Below, piece after piece: positions 5,617 through 13,723 of a stretch of 34,563 bases of DNA. The position numbers were made by a program, and so were the translations under genes. The stretch is taken from positions 1-34,563 of the IMG/VR virus record IMGVR_UViG_3300022602_000256. The stretch is one strand, 5' to 3'. A model generated the notes under the pieces. That model had not been told where the DNA came from. It made no database searches and worked only from the letters and a program-made list of their open reading frames with translations. Source of the DNA: a virus. Each line of letters starts with the position of its first letter. Positions within the stretch are counted from its first letter, which is position 1.

Positions 5617-5915
5617 TTAAAACAATTTGGCAACCAGTTCCTTCTTGGGACAATATGGTAAAAGATAGATTAACCACAAAATCCCCTGTAGCAGAAAGGT
5701 TGCCAAAATCAACCAGAAAACCCAAGGAGCTATCTAAATGCGAAAAGTTAGGTGTATGTAGTCCATCAGACAAAACTTGTTCAAAATGCCCAAATAAGAA
5801 AGCTATTAAAGTTTCTAAAAGTTTGCCTTTGGTTAATCATTTTCCTAGAATTTACAATAATTTGGGATCAAAATATTCAAATGAAATGAGGAAATGGATT
5901 ATAGAAAATGTTTGA
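5613..5915 (+). CDS. Protein of unknown function with Cys cluster
   Basis: A 100-aa basic protein. A Cys cluster, CEKLGVC then CSKC within about residues 43-59, could bind zinc. The N-terminus (IWQPVPSWDN) and C-terminus (HFPRIYNNLGSKYSNEMRKWI) are not known motifs. ATG at 5613 follows GGAGC and overlaps the stop of the ATPase-GNAT gene as ATGA, so a functional link to that protein is plausible. No family recognised. Confidence 0.5.
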   Translation: MIKTIWQPVPSWDNMVKDRLTTKSPVAERLPKSTRKPKELSKCEKLGVCSPSDKTCSKCPNKKAIKVSKSLPLVNHFPRIYNNLGSKYSNEMRKWIIENV

Positions 5916-6096
5916 TTGGGATGCTGAATATCAAAAAATAGTCAAATTTTATGCTCAACTTGCTTTAAGAGATGGATGGATTGAATATGTTAGATATTCA
6001 GTTAAACAAAAACAAGAAACAGAACCATTGCTAAAAAATTTGGCAAAAGATGTAGCTCAAAAAATTAAGGAATTAAAAGATGAGAACAGCAAGTAG
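5908..6096 (+). CDS. Small basic helical protein, 62 aa
   Basis: Reads MFDWDAEYQKIVKFYAQLAL..., largely helical with a Lys-rich C-terminus (LLKNLAKDVAQKIKELKDENSK). It starts 8 nt before the end of the upstream gene and ends inside the nuclease gene start (17-nt overlap). The pattern EY...Y..LA..DGW.EY suggests a small accessory factor of a type common in phage replication operons. Function unknown. Confidence 0.55.
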   Translation: MFDWDAEYQKIVKFYAQLALRDGWIEYVRYSVKQKQETEPLLKNLAKDVAQKIKELKDENSK

Positions 6097-6361
6097 GATT
6101 GATAATAACCAAAAAGCCATTGTGGAGGCTCTCAGAGCTGTTGGAGCTACTGTTTACCATATCAAAGAGCCTTGTGACCTACTGGTTGGCTATCATGGTC
6201 AGACCTTGCTTATGGAGGTCAAAAACTTAGATAATTCTTATGGCAAAAAAGGCTTTAATGCAAACCAAAAGCACTTTGCAGAAAATTGGAAAGGAGGAGC
6301 TTTTTGCCTTGTAGATAGCATTGAATCAGCTCTCAGAATGTTAAACATAATGGTTGATTAA
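6080..6361 (+). CDS. VRR-NUC-like PD-(D/E)XK nuclease
   Basis: A 93-aa protein. After an N-terminal helix (NNQKAIVEALRAVGATV), CDLLVGYHGQTLLMEVKN holds D33, E46 and K48, the D-EXK catalytic set of small VRR-NUC/restriction-fold nucleases. This is followed by NANQKHFAENWKGGAFCLVDS, which is the Q-helix region of these enzymes. Single-domain proteins of this type in phages are thought to cut branched or replication-fork DNA. Position between replication and NinB genes supports a recombination role. Confidence 0.75.
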   Translation: MRTASRIDNNQKAIVEALRAVGATVYHIKEPCDLLVGYHGQTLLMEVKNLDNSYGKKGFNANQKHFAENWKGGAFCLVDSIESALRMLNIMVD

Positions 6362-6362
6362 T

Positions 6363-6776
6363 ATGCAATACAAACTTGTTAATCCCCAGCAAGGCACAGC
6401 CCTAATGAAAACCTTATGGGCAAAGATGAAAACAGCATTGGAATCAGGGAAAATACTAGTTATGATTGTTCAAGAGGAAACTAGGACACATGACCAAAAT
6501 TCTAAGTTTCATGCAATTATTGCTGATATAGCAAAACAGGCAGAGCATTATGGAGCTAAGTGGGATGCAGAATCTTGGAAAAGATTTTTAATAGACCAAT
6601 TTGCCTCAGAAACAGGGCTAAGAGCTTCCAAAGTAGCTCCATCCTTAGATGGGTATAGGATTGTGCAGTTGGGGCTTCAGAGCCGTGCTTTTACAAAAGA
6701 ACAAGCCAGTCAATTTGTGGACTGGTTAGAGGCTTGGTGTGCTCAGAAAGGAATTGAACTTGAAAGCAAACCCTAA
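6363..6776 (+). CDS. ninB: NinB-family recombination protein
   Basis: A 137-aa protein of the NinB (lambda Orf) family: N-terminal YKLVNPQQGTALMKTLW, EETRTHDQNSKFHAIIADIA, the WDAESWKRFLIDQFASETG segment and C-terminal QFVDWLEAWCAQKGIEL. NinB binds single-stranded DNA and helps load recombinases, standing in for host RecFOR. The ATG at 6363, two bases after the upstream stop codon, is preferred. An in-frame TTG at 6354 would add three residues. No strong ribosome site is visible, so reinitiation from the upstream gene is likely. Confidence 0.85.
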   Translation: MQYKLVNPQQGTALMKTLWAKMKTALESGKILVMIVQEETRTHDQNSKFHAIIADIAKQAEHYGAKWDAESWKRFLIDQFASETGLRASKVAPSLDGYRIVQLGLQSRAFTKEQASQFVDWLEAWCAQKGIELESKP

Positions 6777-7116
6777 AAGGCAATATGTTAGAAGTACCAA
6801 ACTTTTAAACAATATTAGATACCTACACTGCCATGCTTGTGGTGCTGATGACCAGACAATAGTGGGTGCTCACTCCAATAGTTTTGCACATGGAAAGGGA
6901 AGAGGAATAAAGGCTGATGACAATATGGTTGCTGCACTGTGCTGGGACTGCCACCATGCCCTAGACCAAGGACATTATCTAAATAAAGAGGAAAAGGAGC
7001 AGTTTTGGATGGATGCCCATTTGAGGACTGTGTTTAGCCTAATCAAGGCTGACCTCTGGCCGTCCTCTGTTCCCCTGCCCCAAACCTACCTAGACTACCA
7101 AAACAAGCTAAATTAG
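6739..7116 (+). CDS. YbcO-like (DUF1364) His-Me finger nuclease
   Basis: A zinc-finger nuclease-like protein of up to 125 aa. CHACGADD, then VGAHSNSFAHGKGRGIKADD and NMVAALCWDCHHALDQG, match the layout of YbcO/DUF1364 nucleases (metal-binding Cys pairs, AH motif, GKG loop, C..CH..LD). In lambdoid phages this family accompanies NinB in the same order, as here. Start is uncertain: GTG at 6739, or TTG at 6760 six bases after AAAGGA. Both lie within the end of ninB. Its TAG shares four bases with the stop codon of the opposing 55-aa gene. Confidence 0.7.
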   Translation: MLRKELNLKANPKRQYVRSTKLLNNIRYLHCHACGADDQTIVGAHSNSFAHGKGRGIKADDNMVAALCWDCHHALDQGHYLNKEEKEQFWMDAHLRTVFSLIKADLWPSSVPLPQTYLDYQNKLN

Positions 7117-7280
7117 CTTTTTTCTGGATGTGCTTTTTCCATAGGCAGATGCTCATGCTTTTTGAGCTTATCTTCTAACCTATGCAACTCATGCTCAGTC
7201 TTTTTTTCATGCTCTCTCAAAACCACATAATGTGATTTGGGAGACTCATAAGTTTTGCCTGTAATTTTAAAGTTTTTCAT
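7113..7280 (-). CDS. Small charged protein after the endolysin, 55 aa
   Basis: ATG at 7280-7278 overlaps the TGA of the endolysin gene as ATGA and opens a 55-aa frame (MKNFKITGKTYESPKSHYVV...) that ends TAA at 7113. The middle is a highly charged predicted helix (LREHEKKTEHELHRLEDKL) rich in His and Lys. It has no signal peptide or membrane segment, so a spanin role is unlikely despite the position. It is the last gene of the leftward late operon and meets the rightward operon with overlapping stop codons. Confidence 0.6.
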   Translation of the reverse strand: MKNFKITGKTYESPKSHYVVLREHEKKTEHELHRLEDKLKKHEHLPMEKAHPEKS

Positions 7281-7696
7281 GCTATTTTTTTCCCTTCTTG
7301 AAGTTCAGCTAAAGATAGTCCACCAGTGTATTGGAAATGTGCCATTTCTTTAAAGTGAACCCATTTGCCTGCCCACTCTAGACCAGCTTGTTCACCTAAT
7401 TCACCTATTGTTGCCCAAACTGGATGACTTCCATCCCAATCAGCTTTTCCATTAACCAAAGGCACAACATCAATAGCACACCTATAGTTATGGAAAGACT
7501 CACCCCCTTTAGCATTTGTAACAATTCTGCCCTCTGTTGTTCTACCTTGAGCATATAAAGCATCTTGGCTTTCATTATTCCTGTATGTAGATGTAACCAA
7601 CAAGTCAATGCCAGAATGTTGGCAAGCCTTAATAAAATCTTCAACCTTTGCTCTAACTTCAGGTAATAATTCATCTAAATTCCTTGAATTAATCAT
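7277..7696 (-). CDS. Endolysin, peptidase M15 type (L-alanyl-D-glutamate peptidase)
   Basis: A 139-aa single-domain protein like the T5 endolysin and VanY-type M15 peptidases. Motifs: TSTYRNNESQDALYAQGRT (S and R at the active-site lip), SFHNYRCAIDV with zinc ligands H69 and D76 (family form SxHxxGxAxD, G replaced by R here), and the C-terminal EMAHFQ with the catalytic acid and the third ligand H120. It cuts the peptide stem of peptidoglycan at the end of infection. No signal peptide, so it relies on the adjacent holin. ATG at 7696 follows GGAGC. Confidence 0.9.
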   Translation of the reverse strand: MINSRNLDELLPEVRAKVEDFIKACQHSGIDLLVTSTYRNNESQDALYAQGRTTEGRIVTNAKGGESFHNYRCAIDVVPLVNGKADWDGSHPVWATIGELGEQAGLEWAGKWVHFKEMAHFQYTGGLSLAELQEGKKIA

Positions 7697-8193
7697 TTTT
7701 GCTCCATAGGTGTTGATTTATGTAACATTGCATCTTTAGCTTGTGAGCCTGCACTAGAACCAAAATAAAAACTCATGATAGCAGTCCAAGCTGTTCCAAG
7801 TGAACCCAACATCAATAACAAGGCATCAGATGTTTTAAATGTTTCCATCATCAAACCAACTAATATTCCAAAAAATCCAAGAGTAACAATAATAGCTAAT
7901 GCTGGAGGAATAAAAGAATGAGTATTAGTTTGCATAGCTCTAGCAGATGATCTATCTTCAACAGCTAATTTTTCAAAATCTAAACCCAATTCTTGTGCCT
8001 TTGCCTTTAAAGCTATTTCTGCTTGCTGGACACTTGCTATTTGGTCAGCAGTAAGTTTGCCATCTGAAAGCATTTTTTGGGCATCATCTTGAGATATGCC
8101 CAAGACTTTTGAAATTGCTTCATAGGCAAGACCTCCAAAGGGGCCGCCAAGTGCAGTGGCAATAGTAGGTGCAATTGTCTTTAACCAATCCAT
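7693..8193 (-). CDS. Holin, GTA 3-TM type
   Basis: A 166-aa protein of the GTA_holin_3TM type. N-terminal part is soluble (PTIATALGGPFGGLAYEAISKVLG, then a helix with QQAEIALKAKAQELGLDFEKLA and the RSSARAMQ motif). Then come two clear membrane segments (PPALAIIVTLGFFGILVGLM and LLMLGSLGTAWTAIMSFYF) and a polar C-terminus. It would form the inner-membrane lesion that lets the endolysin out; the two genes overlap by ATGA. The ribosome site AGGAG overlaps the stop of the upstream frameshifted gene. Confidence 0.8.
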   Translation of the reverse strand: MDWLKTIAPTIATALGGPFGGLAYEAISKVLGISQDDAQKMLSDGKLTADQIASVQQAEIALKAKAQELGLDFEKLAVEDRSSARAMQTNTHSFIPPALAIIVTLGFFGILVGLMMETFKTSDALLLMLGSLGTAWTAIMSFYFGSSAGSQAKDAMLHKSTPMEQK

Positions 8194-8201
8194 ATTAACT
8201 C

Positions 8202-8842
8202 CTAGTTACAGTATCTTGGTGAATACCCTGTTTCCTGAAAAATTTTATAACATTCATACTCTTTGCTATTGGGTTTAAACTTTTTCATAAACTCAATATG
8301 CCATTGTTCCTCTACTTTATTTATCTGATAATCCCAATGGATGTAATACATTAAGCCTGCAACTGTGAAGATGACCACCATGACTGCAATGCATATTGCA
8401 ATTCTAAAATTCCATTTTTCTTTATTTCTTGCTTTTCTGTAATATTCTTGCTCATCCTTTTTTTTTGAGCCTGTTCATATTTGGCTTTGTCTTTTTCTAG
8501 CCTAGCCCTTTCCTCTTGAAAATCTGTCCACAAAGCACCCAACTCTGGAGGAGCTTGATAAGTTAACATTTGCCTTAAATCATACTCAGCTTGTTGAAGT
8601 TGCTTTCTTTTTAAAACATTTTCTAAAGCCTGAGCTTTTATGCTTTTGCCTTTAGGAGGATTTTTTTCTTTTTCTTTTATTTCTTTGTGGGCATTTTCTT
8701 GATGGTCAAAGAAATTACCAACTCCCTCACTTAGCTCTGCATAAATACCATAAACTTCTTTTCCAACATTTTTGGCATCTTTGTAGATTGCCACCCCTTG
8801 CTTGATGGCACTCACAGCAGAGATGGCAAGCATAAAAGGCAT
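8202..8842 (-). CDS. Coiled-coil/membrane protein that needs a -1 frameshift at an A9 tract
   Basis: The zero frame gives 163 aa ending at 8351 with an odd tail (LELQYALQSWWSSSQLQA). At the A9 run (8458-8466 on the plus strand as T9), moving to the -1 frame opens a long reading frame to TAG at 8202 and replaces that tail with a clear membrane helix (FRIAICIAVMVVIFTVAGLMYY) and a polar domain, for 213 aa in all. That stop touches the ribosome site of the holin, as expected for the true gene end. The N-terminal part is a Lys/Glu-rich coiled coil. Either programmed slippage, an indel mutation or a homopolymer error explains it. Function unknown; the position suggests an ejection or lysis role. 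Confidence 0.6.
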
Positions 8843-8843
8843 G

Positions 8844-9080
8844 TTATTTCAAAGTGACATAGTGAGAAATGAAACCAACAAAGCTAGATAGTCCTGAAAC
8901 AACCATCATGCCTACCCAAAAACCACCCCTAGACTTATCAGCCATAGAAACAAGTTTTTCAATAGATAACTCAAGTTTGTCTATTTTTCTTTCCATAGAA
9001 TCAAACTTTTTCTCATAATCTTCTACTTTTTGCCAAAGTACTCCATACTTGACAAGATCAATTGGTGATTCTGTGCTCAT
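8844..9080 (-). CDS. Small coiled-coil plus membrane-helix protein, XhlA/holin-like
   Basis: A 78-aa protein. Residues 12-50 form a heptad-like helix (VEDYEKKFDSMERKIDKLEL...), followed by one membrane helix (WVGMMVVSGLSSFVGFISHYV, in two parts about 55-75). This layout is typical of XhlA-type accessory lysis proteins. It lies in the lysis cluster between the ejection protein and the coiled-coil/TM gene. Its start overlaps the end of the 670-aa gene by ATGA. Confidence 0.6.
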   Translation of the reverse strand: MSTESPIDLVKYGVLWQKVEDYEKKFDSMERKIDKLELSIEKLVSMADKSRGGFWVGMMVVSGLSSFVGFISHYVTLK

Positions 9081-11089
9081 GGTTGTTCCGTAGTTAATCC
9101 ACCTAATTTATTTCTTTGTTCATTTGCAAAAGAATTTTTATCAAATTTTTCTTTAAACTTTTTAGCCATTGATACTGGATATGCAGATAAACCACCAGTT
9201 TTTGCAGATAATGCTGTTTCGCCCAAAGTTAATAAACCATTTGCAGCAAAATCACCTAACATTGCACTATAAGTATTTGAATGACTAAATGTACCAGCAT
9301 CAGGTTTACCAATTTTGCTATTTAGAAGCCCTATTTCAGTTACATCTTGCATAGCTTCTGGTGATAATGCTTCTTTTAAAATAGATTTATTGTTTCTTAA
9401 AAAATCGCCAAATTGATCTGATTTAACTCTTGATTCATTTGCATTAGTTAATACTTTTTTAGCTCTATCTAATTCACCATAAGTAATTGCTTCATGAGCA
9501 ATATGATCTTCTGGTAATTCAGCTTTTAAACGTCTAATTGCTTCAGGTGTAGCAGTAGAAACATATTGTCTATGAAATTTTCCCGCATTTAAACTTTCGC
9601 CTTGTGATGAAGCACTTTCTAAATCTTTACCTTCTCCTATTGCTGCAGCATAAGCTGGATTAGAATCAATTACATCAAATCTTTCTTTTGCTGTTGCTTT
9701 TGCATCTTTAAGTAATGGATATAAAGGCGCAGCATCTTCTGTTAATTCCATATTATTAAGATGCTCTCTAGTTAATCTAGCTGCTTCTTTTTCACTTCCT
9801 TTACCAAATTTACTCAATTCACTTAACCTTTTGTCTAATGTTGTAAATTCTTGAAAAGTCATTACACCATTTTTATCATTTATTTTATTTAATAATTCAT
9901 CAATACTTTTTCTTGCCTCTTCTGTAAACATTTCAGAATTTAAAGTTTTCTTAGAATTTTCAACAAATAATTTTCCGTCTAATGGTAAATCATTTGATTC
10001 TTCTAAACCTAAATTTTTCTTTATTTCGTTATAAGCATTTTTTAAATTTAAATATTTCTCTTTAATATTTTGCAGTCTAAATTTATCTTTTTCAACTAAA
10101 CCATTTATTTCATGTTGACCAAGTTCAGATGCATCAGCATCAGCATGTATTCTTGGAGCATGACGTTGTTTTGATTCTTCAAAAGCCTGAGCTAATTGTT
10201 TAGGTTGTTGTGCAAAATCAGAAGAAAGTCCATTAGCTTCTCTATGATTCCATGCTTGAACATAATCTGAAAGATTATTTGTTCTTTGGCTTTTCAATAG
10301 ATCAACGCCATGTTTTTCTTCTAATGCTCTTGTTTCTAAAGAATTAATATCAACATTTTCTGGTGCTTGTTTAGAAATATGTTCAATTACAGGACTATTA
10401 GGATCAAATTTAGCGAGGGCAGAATTGATATTGCCTTGGATCATTTCAGGAGTTTCTGTTGCTGCAGCTCCTGCACTTCTTAAACCTGGCACAGTTTCAA
10501 TTTTAATTTTAGGTGCTTTAATATTTGCAAATTGTGAATTTAACTGTTGTTTTGCATTAATTCCTGATTTAAATGCCATTTGACGTTCAGCAGTTAATCC
10601 ACCAATTTCAGGAGCAACAGAAGGAATTTTAGATGCTTCAAATGCAGATTGTAAATTTTCTAAATAATTTTTACCTTCTTCAGTAGTAGGTTGAGTACCA
10701 GCATTAAGCATTGCTTGTTGTACTTTTGCTGCCAAGGCATTACCAGCTTGGATGCCTTCTTGAGTACCAAACTTACCACTTGCTAAAGTACCATATATAC
10801 CCGCAGCAGCACTAACAGGCGCAGAAACAATACTAGCAATTGAATGTAATGCAGCTTCTCCAGCGCCTTTTAAAAAAAGAGGCAAATAACTACCTGGCTC
10901 TGGTTTTTCTGCAGGGGTAACTTTTCTGTTTGATATTGAAGTTATATCAGGGTCTGTTTCATAACTATATACAGCATCAGGTTGCAATTCTGGATTTTTT
11001 CCATACATTGCACTCTTTGGAATATTGACAGGCATCCTTTTGCGAATAACTGCAACATCTGGATCTAATTCATAAGCATCATTTGCCAT
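9077..11089 (-). CDS. Large internal virion (ejection) protein
   Basis: A 670-aa, mostly helical protein with high Ala/Lys/Glu content. Residues about 80-110 are a Gly/Ala-rich hydrophobic stretch (KGAGEAALHSIASIVSAPVSAA), the kind used by injected proteins to cross membranes. The bulk, about 200-600, predicts long helices and coiled coils (LQNIKEKYLNLKNAYNEIKK). No enzyme motif seen. In P22-like phages the genes beside the tail adaptors encode ejected E-proteins (gp7, gp16, gp20), so this is the likely gp16/gp20 counterpart. Translationally coupled to the next upstream gene by TAATG. Confidence 0.6.
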   Translation of the reverse strand: MANDAYELDPDVAVIRKRMPVNIPKSAMYGKNPELQPDAVYSYETDPDITSISNRKVTPAEKPEPGSYLPLFLKGAGEAALHSIASIVSAPVSAAAGIYGTLASGKFGTQEGIQAGNALAAKVQQAMLNAGTQPTTEEGKNYLENLQSAFEASKIPSVAPEIGGLTAERQMAFKSGINAKQQLNSQFANIKAPKIKIETVPGLRSAGAAATETPEMIQGNINSALAKFDPNSPVIEHISKQAPENVDINSLETRALEEKHGVDLLKSQRTNNLSDYVQAWNHREANGLSSDFAQQPKQLAQAFEESKQRHAPRIHADADASELGQHEINGLVEKDKFRLQNIKEKYLNLKNAYNEIKKNLGLEESNDLPLDGKLFVENSKKTLNSEMFTEEARKSIDELLNKINDKNGVMTFQEFTTLDKRLSELSKFGKGSEKEAARLTREHLNNMELTEDAAPLYPLLKDAKATAKERFDVIDSNPAYAAAIGEGKDLESASSQGESLNAGKFHRQYVSTATPEAIRRLKAELPEDHIAHEAITYGELDRAKKVLTNANESRVKSDQFGDFLRNNKSILKEALSPEAMQDVTEIGLLNSKIGKPDAGTFSHSNTYSAMLGDFAANGLLTLGETALSAKTGGLSAYPVSMAKKFKEKFDKNSFANEQRNKLGGLTTEQP

Positions 11090-12591
11090 TAGAAATCTCC
11101 ACGCTCTAAGCGTTTTAAATTCTTCATGTTATTAGCCAATGTATCTAATTGATCTCTACTCATATCATGTGTGTAGTAATCAATAATTTTGTCTTTATCT
11201 TTTTGTGGAATATTTTGTCTATTGGTATTTTGAATAATAAAAGCTATTGGATTGTAAGAATTAGCCCAAGCATTTTTAAAATTATCATTATTTAAATATG
11301 TTCTTTCTTTGCCATATTTTTCCTGCATTTTTGATAATGCTTGATTGTATTTTGTGGCAGCTAAATTTGTTGCTTCAGCTCTTTCAACAATATGAGCCAA
11401 TGCTTCTGCAGTTATTTCAGAACTACCTCCTGCAGTCCTTTGATCTGCTTCTGCAGCTTGATTTTTTAACCCCATTAATTGAGATTGTCTTAATTGTTGA
11501 TCTGCCAAACTCTTGACTAAAATATCTAGTTGTGGATCACCAATTACAGTTTGACCAATTGATCTTAAAACCCTGCCTGGAGTACTACCAGCTGCAGCAG
11601 ATAGATTCTTTTTAATATTTTGTGCAGTTAAAGCACTATCTTGTGCAAGTGTTGCACGTTCATTTGCAGCATTAAAATCAGCTTGCCCTGCATTATATCT
11701 AGCAACTTCTTGAGTATTTTGTTGACCAGGAGCAGAAAAATTGTCAATTTTTACAATTGATGGCATTTCATTTTGCCCAACTGCAGATGGAGCAGGAGTT
11801 TGCACCATGCCTGGCATAGAAAGATTGCCAGGTTGTTGACCAGGCTGTACATTAAATGGCACAAATTTACCAGTTGAATCATACTGTCCAATAATACCAT
11901 TTACAGTTGTCACACCTGGTTGCATTGGACTTGGACCAATTGGTAAACCAGCTCCAATTTTAGTACCTGGTGCAGTTTCAGCAATATTAGGATTACCTGT
12001 AGTAACTGCTTGATTAACATTACCCAAACCTTGAAATTGAACAGCAGGAAATTTAGCTGCAAACTGCTCAGATGGTGATGCAGAACTTCTAGCAACTCTA
12101 TTTCTTAGTTCTTCATATCTGTTGTAGTCTTTTTTGGTTACTGCATCTTCTAACTGACCAAGTAAGTTAGATGGATGTTTTGGCAAGCCTACAGCTTCAG
12201 TGCCTTTTCTGACAATATCTAAAGACCTAGTTAATGCTTTTTGATTTACTTCACCATTTTTATCTACATAATCATCAATTGGAGGCAAAGCATTAATCAT
12301 TTTTCTTGCATAATCTTCACCAGAAACAAGATAATTTTGTTTTGATTGTTGTGCTCCAGTTTGAGCAGTTTCTAATTTTGCTTCAGCTTCTTTAACAGCT
12401 AATGGATTAATTTGTTGTGCTTGCTCAATAGCCATTTGAGCTTGCTGAAGTTGCAAAGGATTTAACTGTTGAGCTTGTTTGTAGGCTTGGATGCCATTGG
12501 CAGCATTAACCATCTGTGCAATTGAATTACCCTGCACAGGAGTTGTTTGAACAGGAGTTGGTGTTGCTATTGGAAAAGATTGAATACCCAT
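11089..12591 (-). CDS. Ejection protein, Gln/Ala-rich
   Basis: A 500-aa protein. The first 80 residues are Gln-rich coiled coil (LNPLQLQQAQMAIEQAQQIN repeated with variations), followed by a Pro/Gly-rich central linker (about 180-270, GNPNIAETAPGTKIG and similar) and a helical C-terminal domain (NERATLAQDSALTAQNIKKN onwards, about 305-495). The AAAGSTPGRVLRSIGQTVIG and MQEKYGKERTYLNN motifs recur in phage DNA-injection proteins. By position it matches a P22 gp20/gp7-class virion protein. ATG at 12591 follows AAGGA. Confidence 0.6.
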   Translation of the reverse strand: MGIQSFPIATPTPVQTTPVQGNSIAQMVNAANGIQAYKQAQQLNPLQLQQAQMAIEQAQQINPLAVKEAEAKLETAQTGAQQSKQNYLVSGEDYARKMINALPPIDDYVDKNGEVNQKALTRSLDIVRKGTEAVGLPKHPSNLLGQLEDAVTKKDYNRYEELRNRVARSSASPSEQFAAKFPAVQFQGLGNVNQAVTTGNPNIAETAPGTKIGAGLPIGPSPMQPGVTTVNGIIGQYDSTGKFVPFNVQPGQQPGNLSMPGMVQTPAPSAVGQNEMPSIVKIDNFSAPGQQNTQEVARYNAGQADFNAANERATLAQDSALTAQNIKKNLSAAAGSTPGRVLRSIGQTVIGDPQLDILVKSLADQQLRQSQLMGLKNQAAEADQRTAGGSSEITAEALAHIVERAEATNLAATKYNQALSKMQEKYGKERTYLNNDNFKNAWANSYNPIAFIIQNTNRQNIPQKDKDKIIDYYTHDMSRDQLDTLANNMKNLKRLERGDF

Positions 12592-12599
12592 ATTTATCC

Positions 12600-13370
12600 T
12601 TAATAAGTTGGGTTATATGGTGATGGTGCTGTTACTTGATAACTTGGTGCTTGATAAGGAGTTTGGAATCCTGCCATATTTTCAGGAGTCACAGAACTAG
12701 CTCCAGCTTGGTTAGCTGGATTTAACAATGATGCCAAAGTCAAATTAGAACCCACACTATTCAAACCACCAGCCAAGGCACTAGCACTTCCTACTGTGCC
12801 TGCTGCTTGTGCATTAGCCGCCCCCACTCCCAAGTTAGATATGTTTGTAGCATTTCCAGTAGAAAGATTAGAAAGATTAGCCAGGCTTTGTTGACCTATG
12901 CCTGCAATGCCTGCTAGTTTGTTATAAATATTAGTTTGCTGTGCTTGATAATTATTAAAAGCCTGTTGATAAGCATTAGAGGCATAATCTTCTGCAAACT
13001 TAGTTCCTGCTGTATTTATGTTTGAACCACCACCTCCAGCATTTAAAGCCTGGTTTTGAGCACCCAAACCTTGTTGGAGCATAAACTGATAATTAGGAGC
13101 TAGATTGCTTTTAAGTTGCTCTGGTCCAAAAGCCTGTGTCAAACTAGGTAGTTGTGACTGTAACTGGGCTAAACCTTGTGCTCCTGTTTGAGTATATGGA
13201 GTAAATTGAGGAGATAAATTTTGATAATTCTGTTGCAACTGTTGTTGCCCTGCAAGGGAGGCATTTGCTTGTGTGTTGGCTGCACTTTGTGCCGCGCTTG
13301 CTTGATTCATAGACCCTATAAGTCCCAATCCTCCTGCAATTGCTAATCCTGCTCCAAGTCCTATAGGCAT
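12600..13370 (-). CDS. DNA injection protein, P22 gp7-like
   Basis: A 256-aa protein with a Gly-rich hydrophobic N-terminus (GLGAGLAIAGGLGLIGSM), a Gln-rich stretch, then LSPQFTPYTQTGAQGLAQLQ and FMLQQGLGAQNQALNAGGGG, the recognisable segments of gp7-type DNA transfer proteins. The C-terminus is Ser/Asn/Ala-rich and ends SPYNPTY. Such proteins are packaged inside the capsid and pushed into the host envelope. ATG at 13370 has GGAG upstream. It directly precedes the larger ejection proteins. Confidence 0.7.
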   Translation of the reverse strand: MPIGLGAGLAIAGGLGLIGSMNQASAAQSAANTQANASLAGQQQLQQNYQNLSPQFTPYTQTGAQGLAQLQSQLPSLTQAFGPEQLKSNLAPNYQFMLQQGLGAQNQALNAGGGGSNINTAGTKFAEDYASNAYQQAFNNYQAQQTNIYNKLAGIAGIGQQSLANLSNLSTGNATNISNLGVGAANAQAAGTVGSASALAGGLNSVGSNLTLASLLNPANQAGASSVTPENMAGFQTPYQAPSYQVTAPSPYNPTY

Positions 13371-13372
13371 TT

Positions 13373-13723
13373 TTAACTCCTTTGAATTAAGACTTCATCC
13401 ACTTTGGATGGGTCTTTTTCATTTGTTGCATGAATACAAAACCATACACAATCCTCTAAGGACTGAATAGAATGGTTTATCCCTGATTTTATTTCAAAAC
13501 AGTAAGGAGCACTATACATTTCTTCTGTGCTGTCAGTCCTTACTATTACTTTTCCCTTAGCCAAAAGACTCAAATGACTATATTTATGAGCATGTTGGAC
13601 AATTACATGGTCTTTTGGCAATACAAACTGCTTGGCATATAAACCATCAGAGAAATGATGAACAATCTGAGGGTCAAACTCCATCAGACCTTCATTGGCT
13701 TTCAAAATATCTGCTAAATTCAA
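13373..13723 (-). CDS. Cupin-fold protein in the virion gene cluster
   Basis: A 116-aa single-domain protein with the double-stranded beta-helix pattern of small cupins: VQHAHKYSHLSLLAKGKVIVRT (HxH-x5-8 ... G), then a second half PYCFEIKSGINHSIQSLEDCVW with a conserved His. Metal ligands H44 and H46 are present and H84 may complete the site. The start appears to be TTG at 13723, overlapping the upstream stop. Similar cupins occur among phage tail genes; whether it is structural or enzymatic is unknown. Confidence 0.55.
   Translation of the reverse strand: MNLADILKANEGLMEFDPQIVHHFSDGLYAKQFVLPKDHVIVQHAHKYSHLSLLAKGKVIVRTDSTEEMYSAPYCFEIKSGINHSIQSLEDCVWFCIHATNEKDPSKVDEVLIQRS

Noticed and set aside
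11298-11516. Hydrophobic plus-strand frame opposite the ejection protein
   Set aside because: Leu/Phe-rich translation is the antisense of Gln/Lys/Glu codons and not evidence for a membrane protein.
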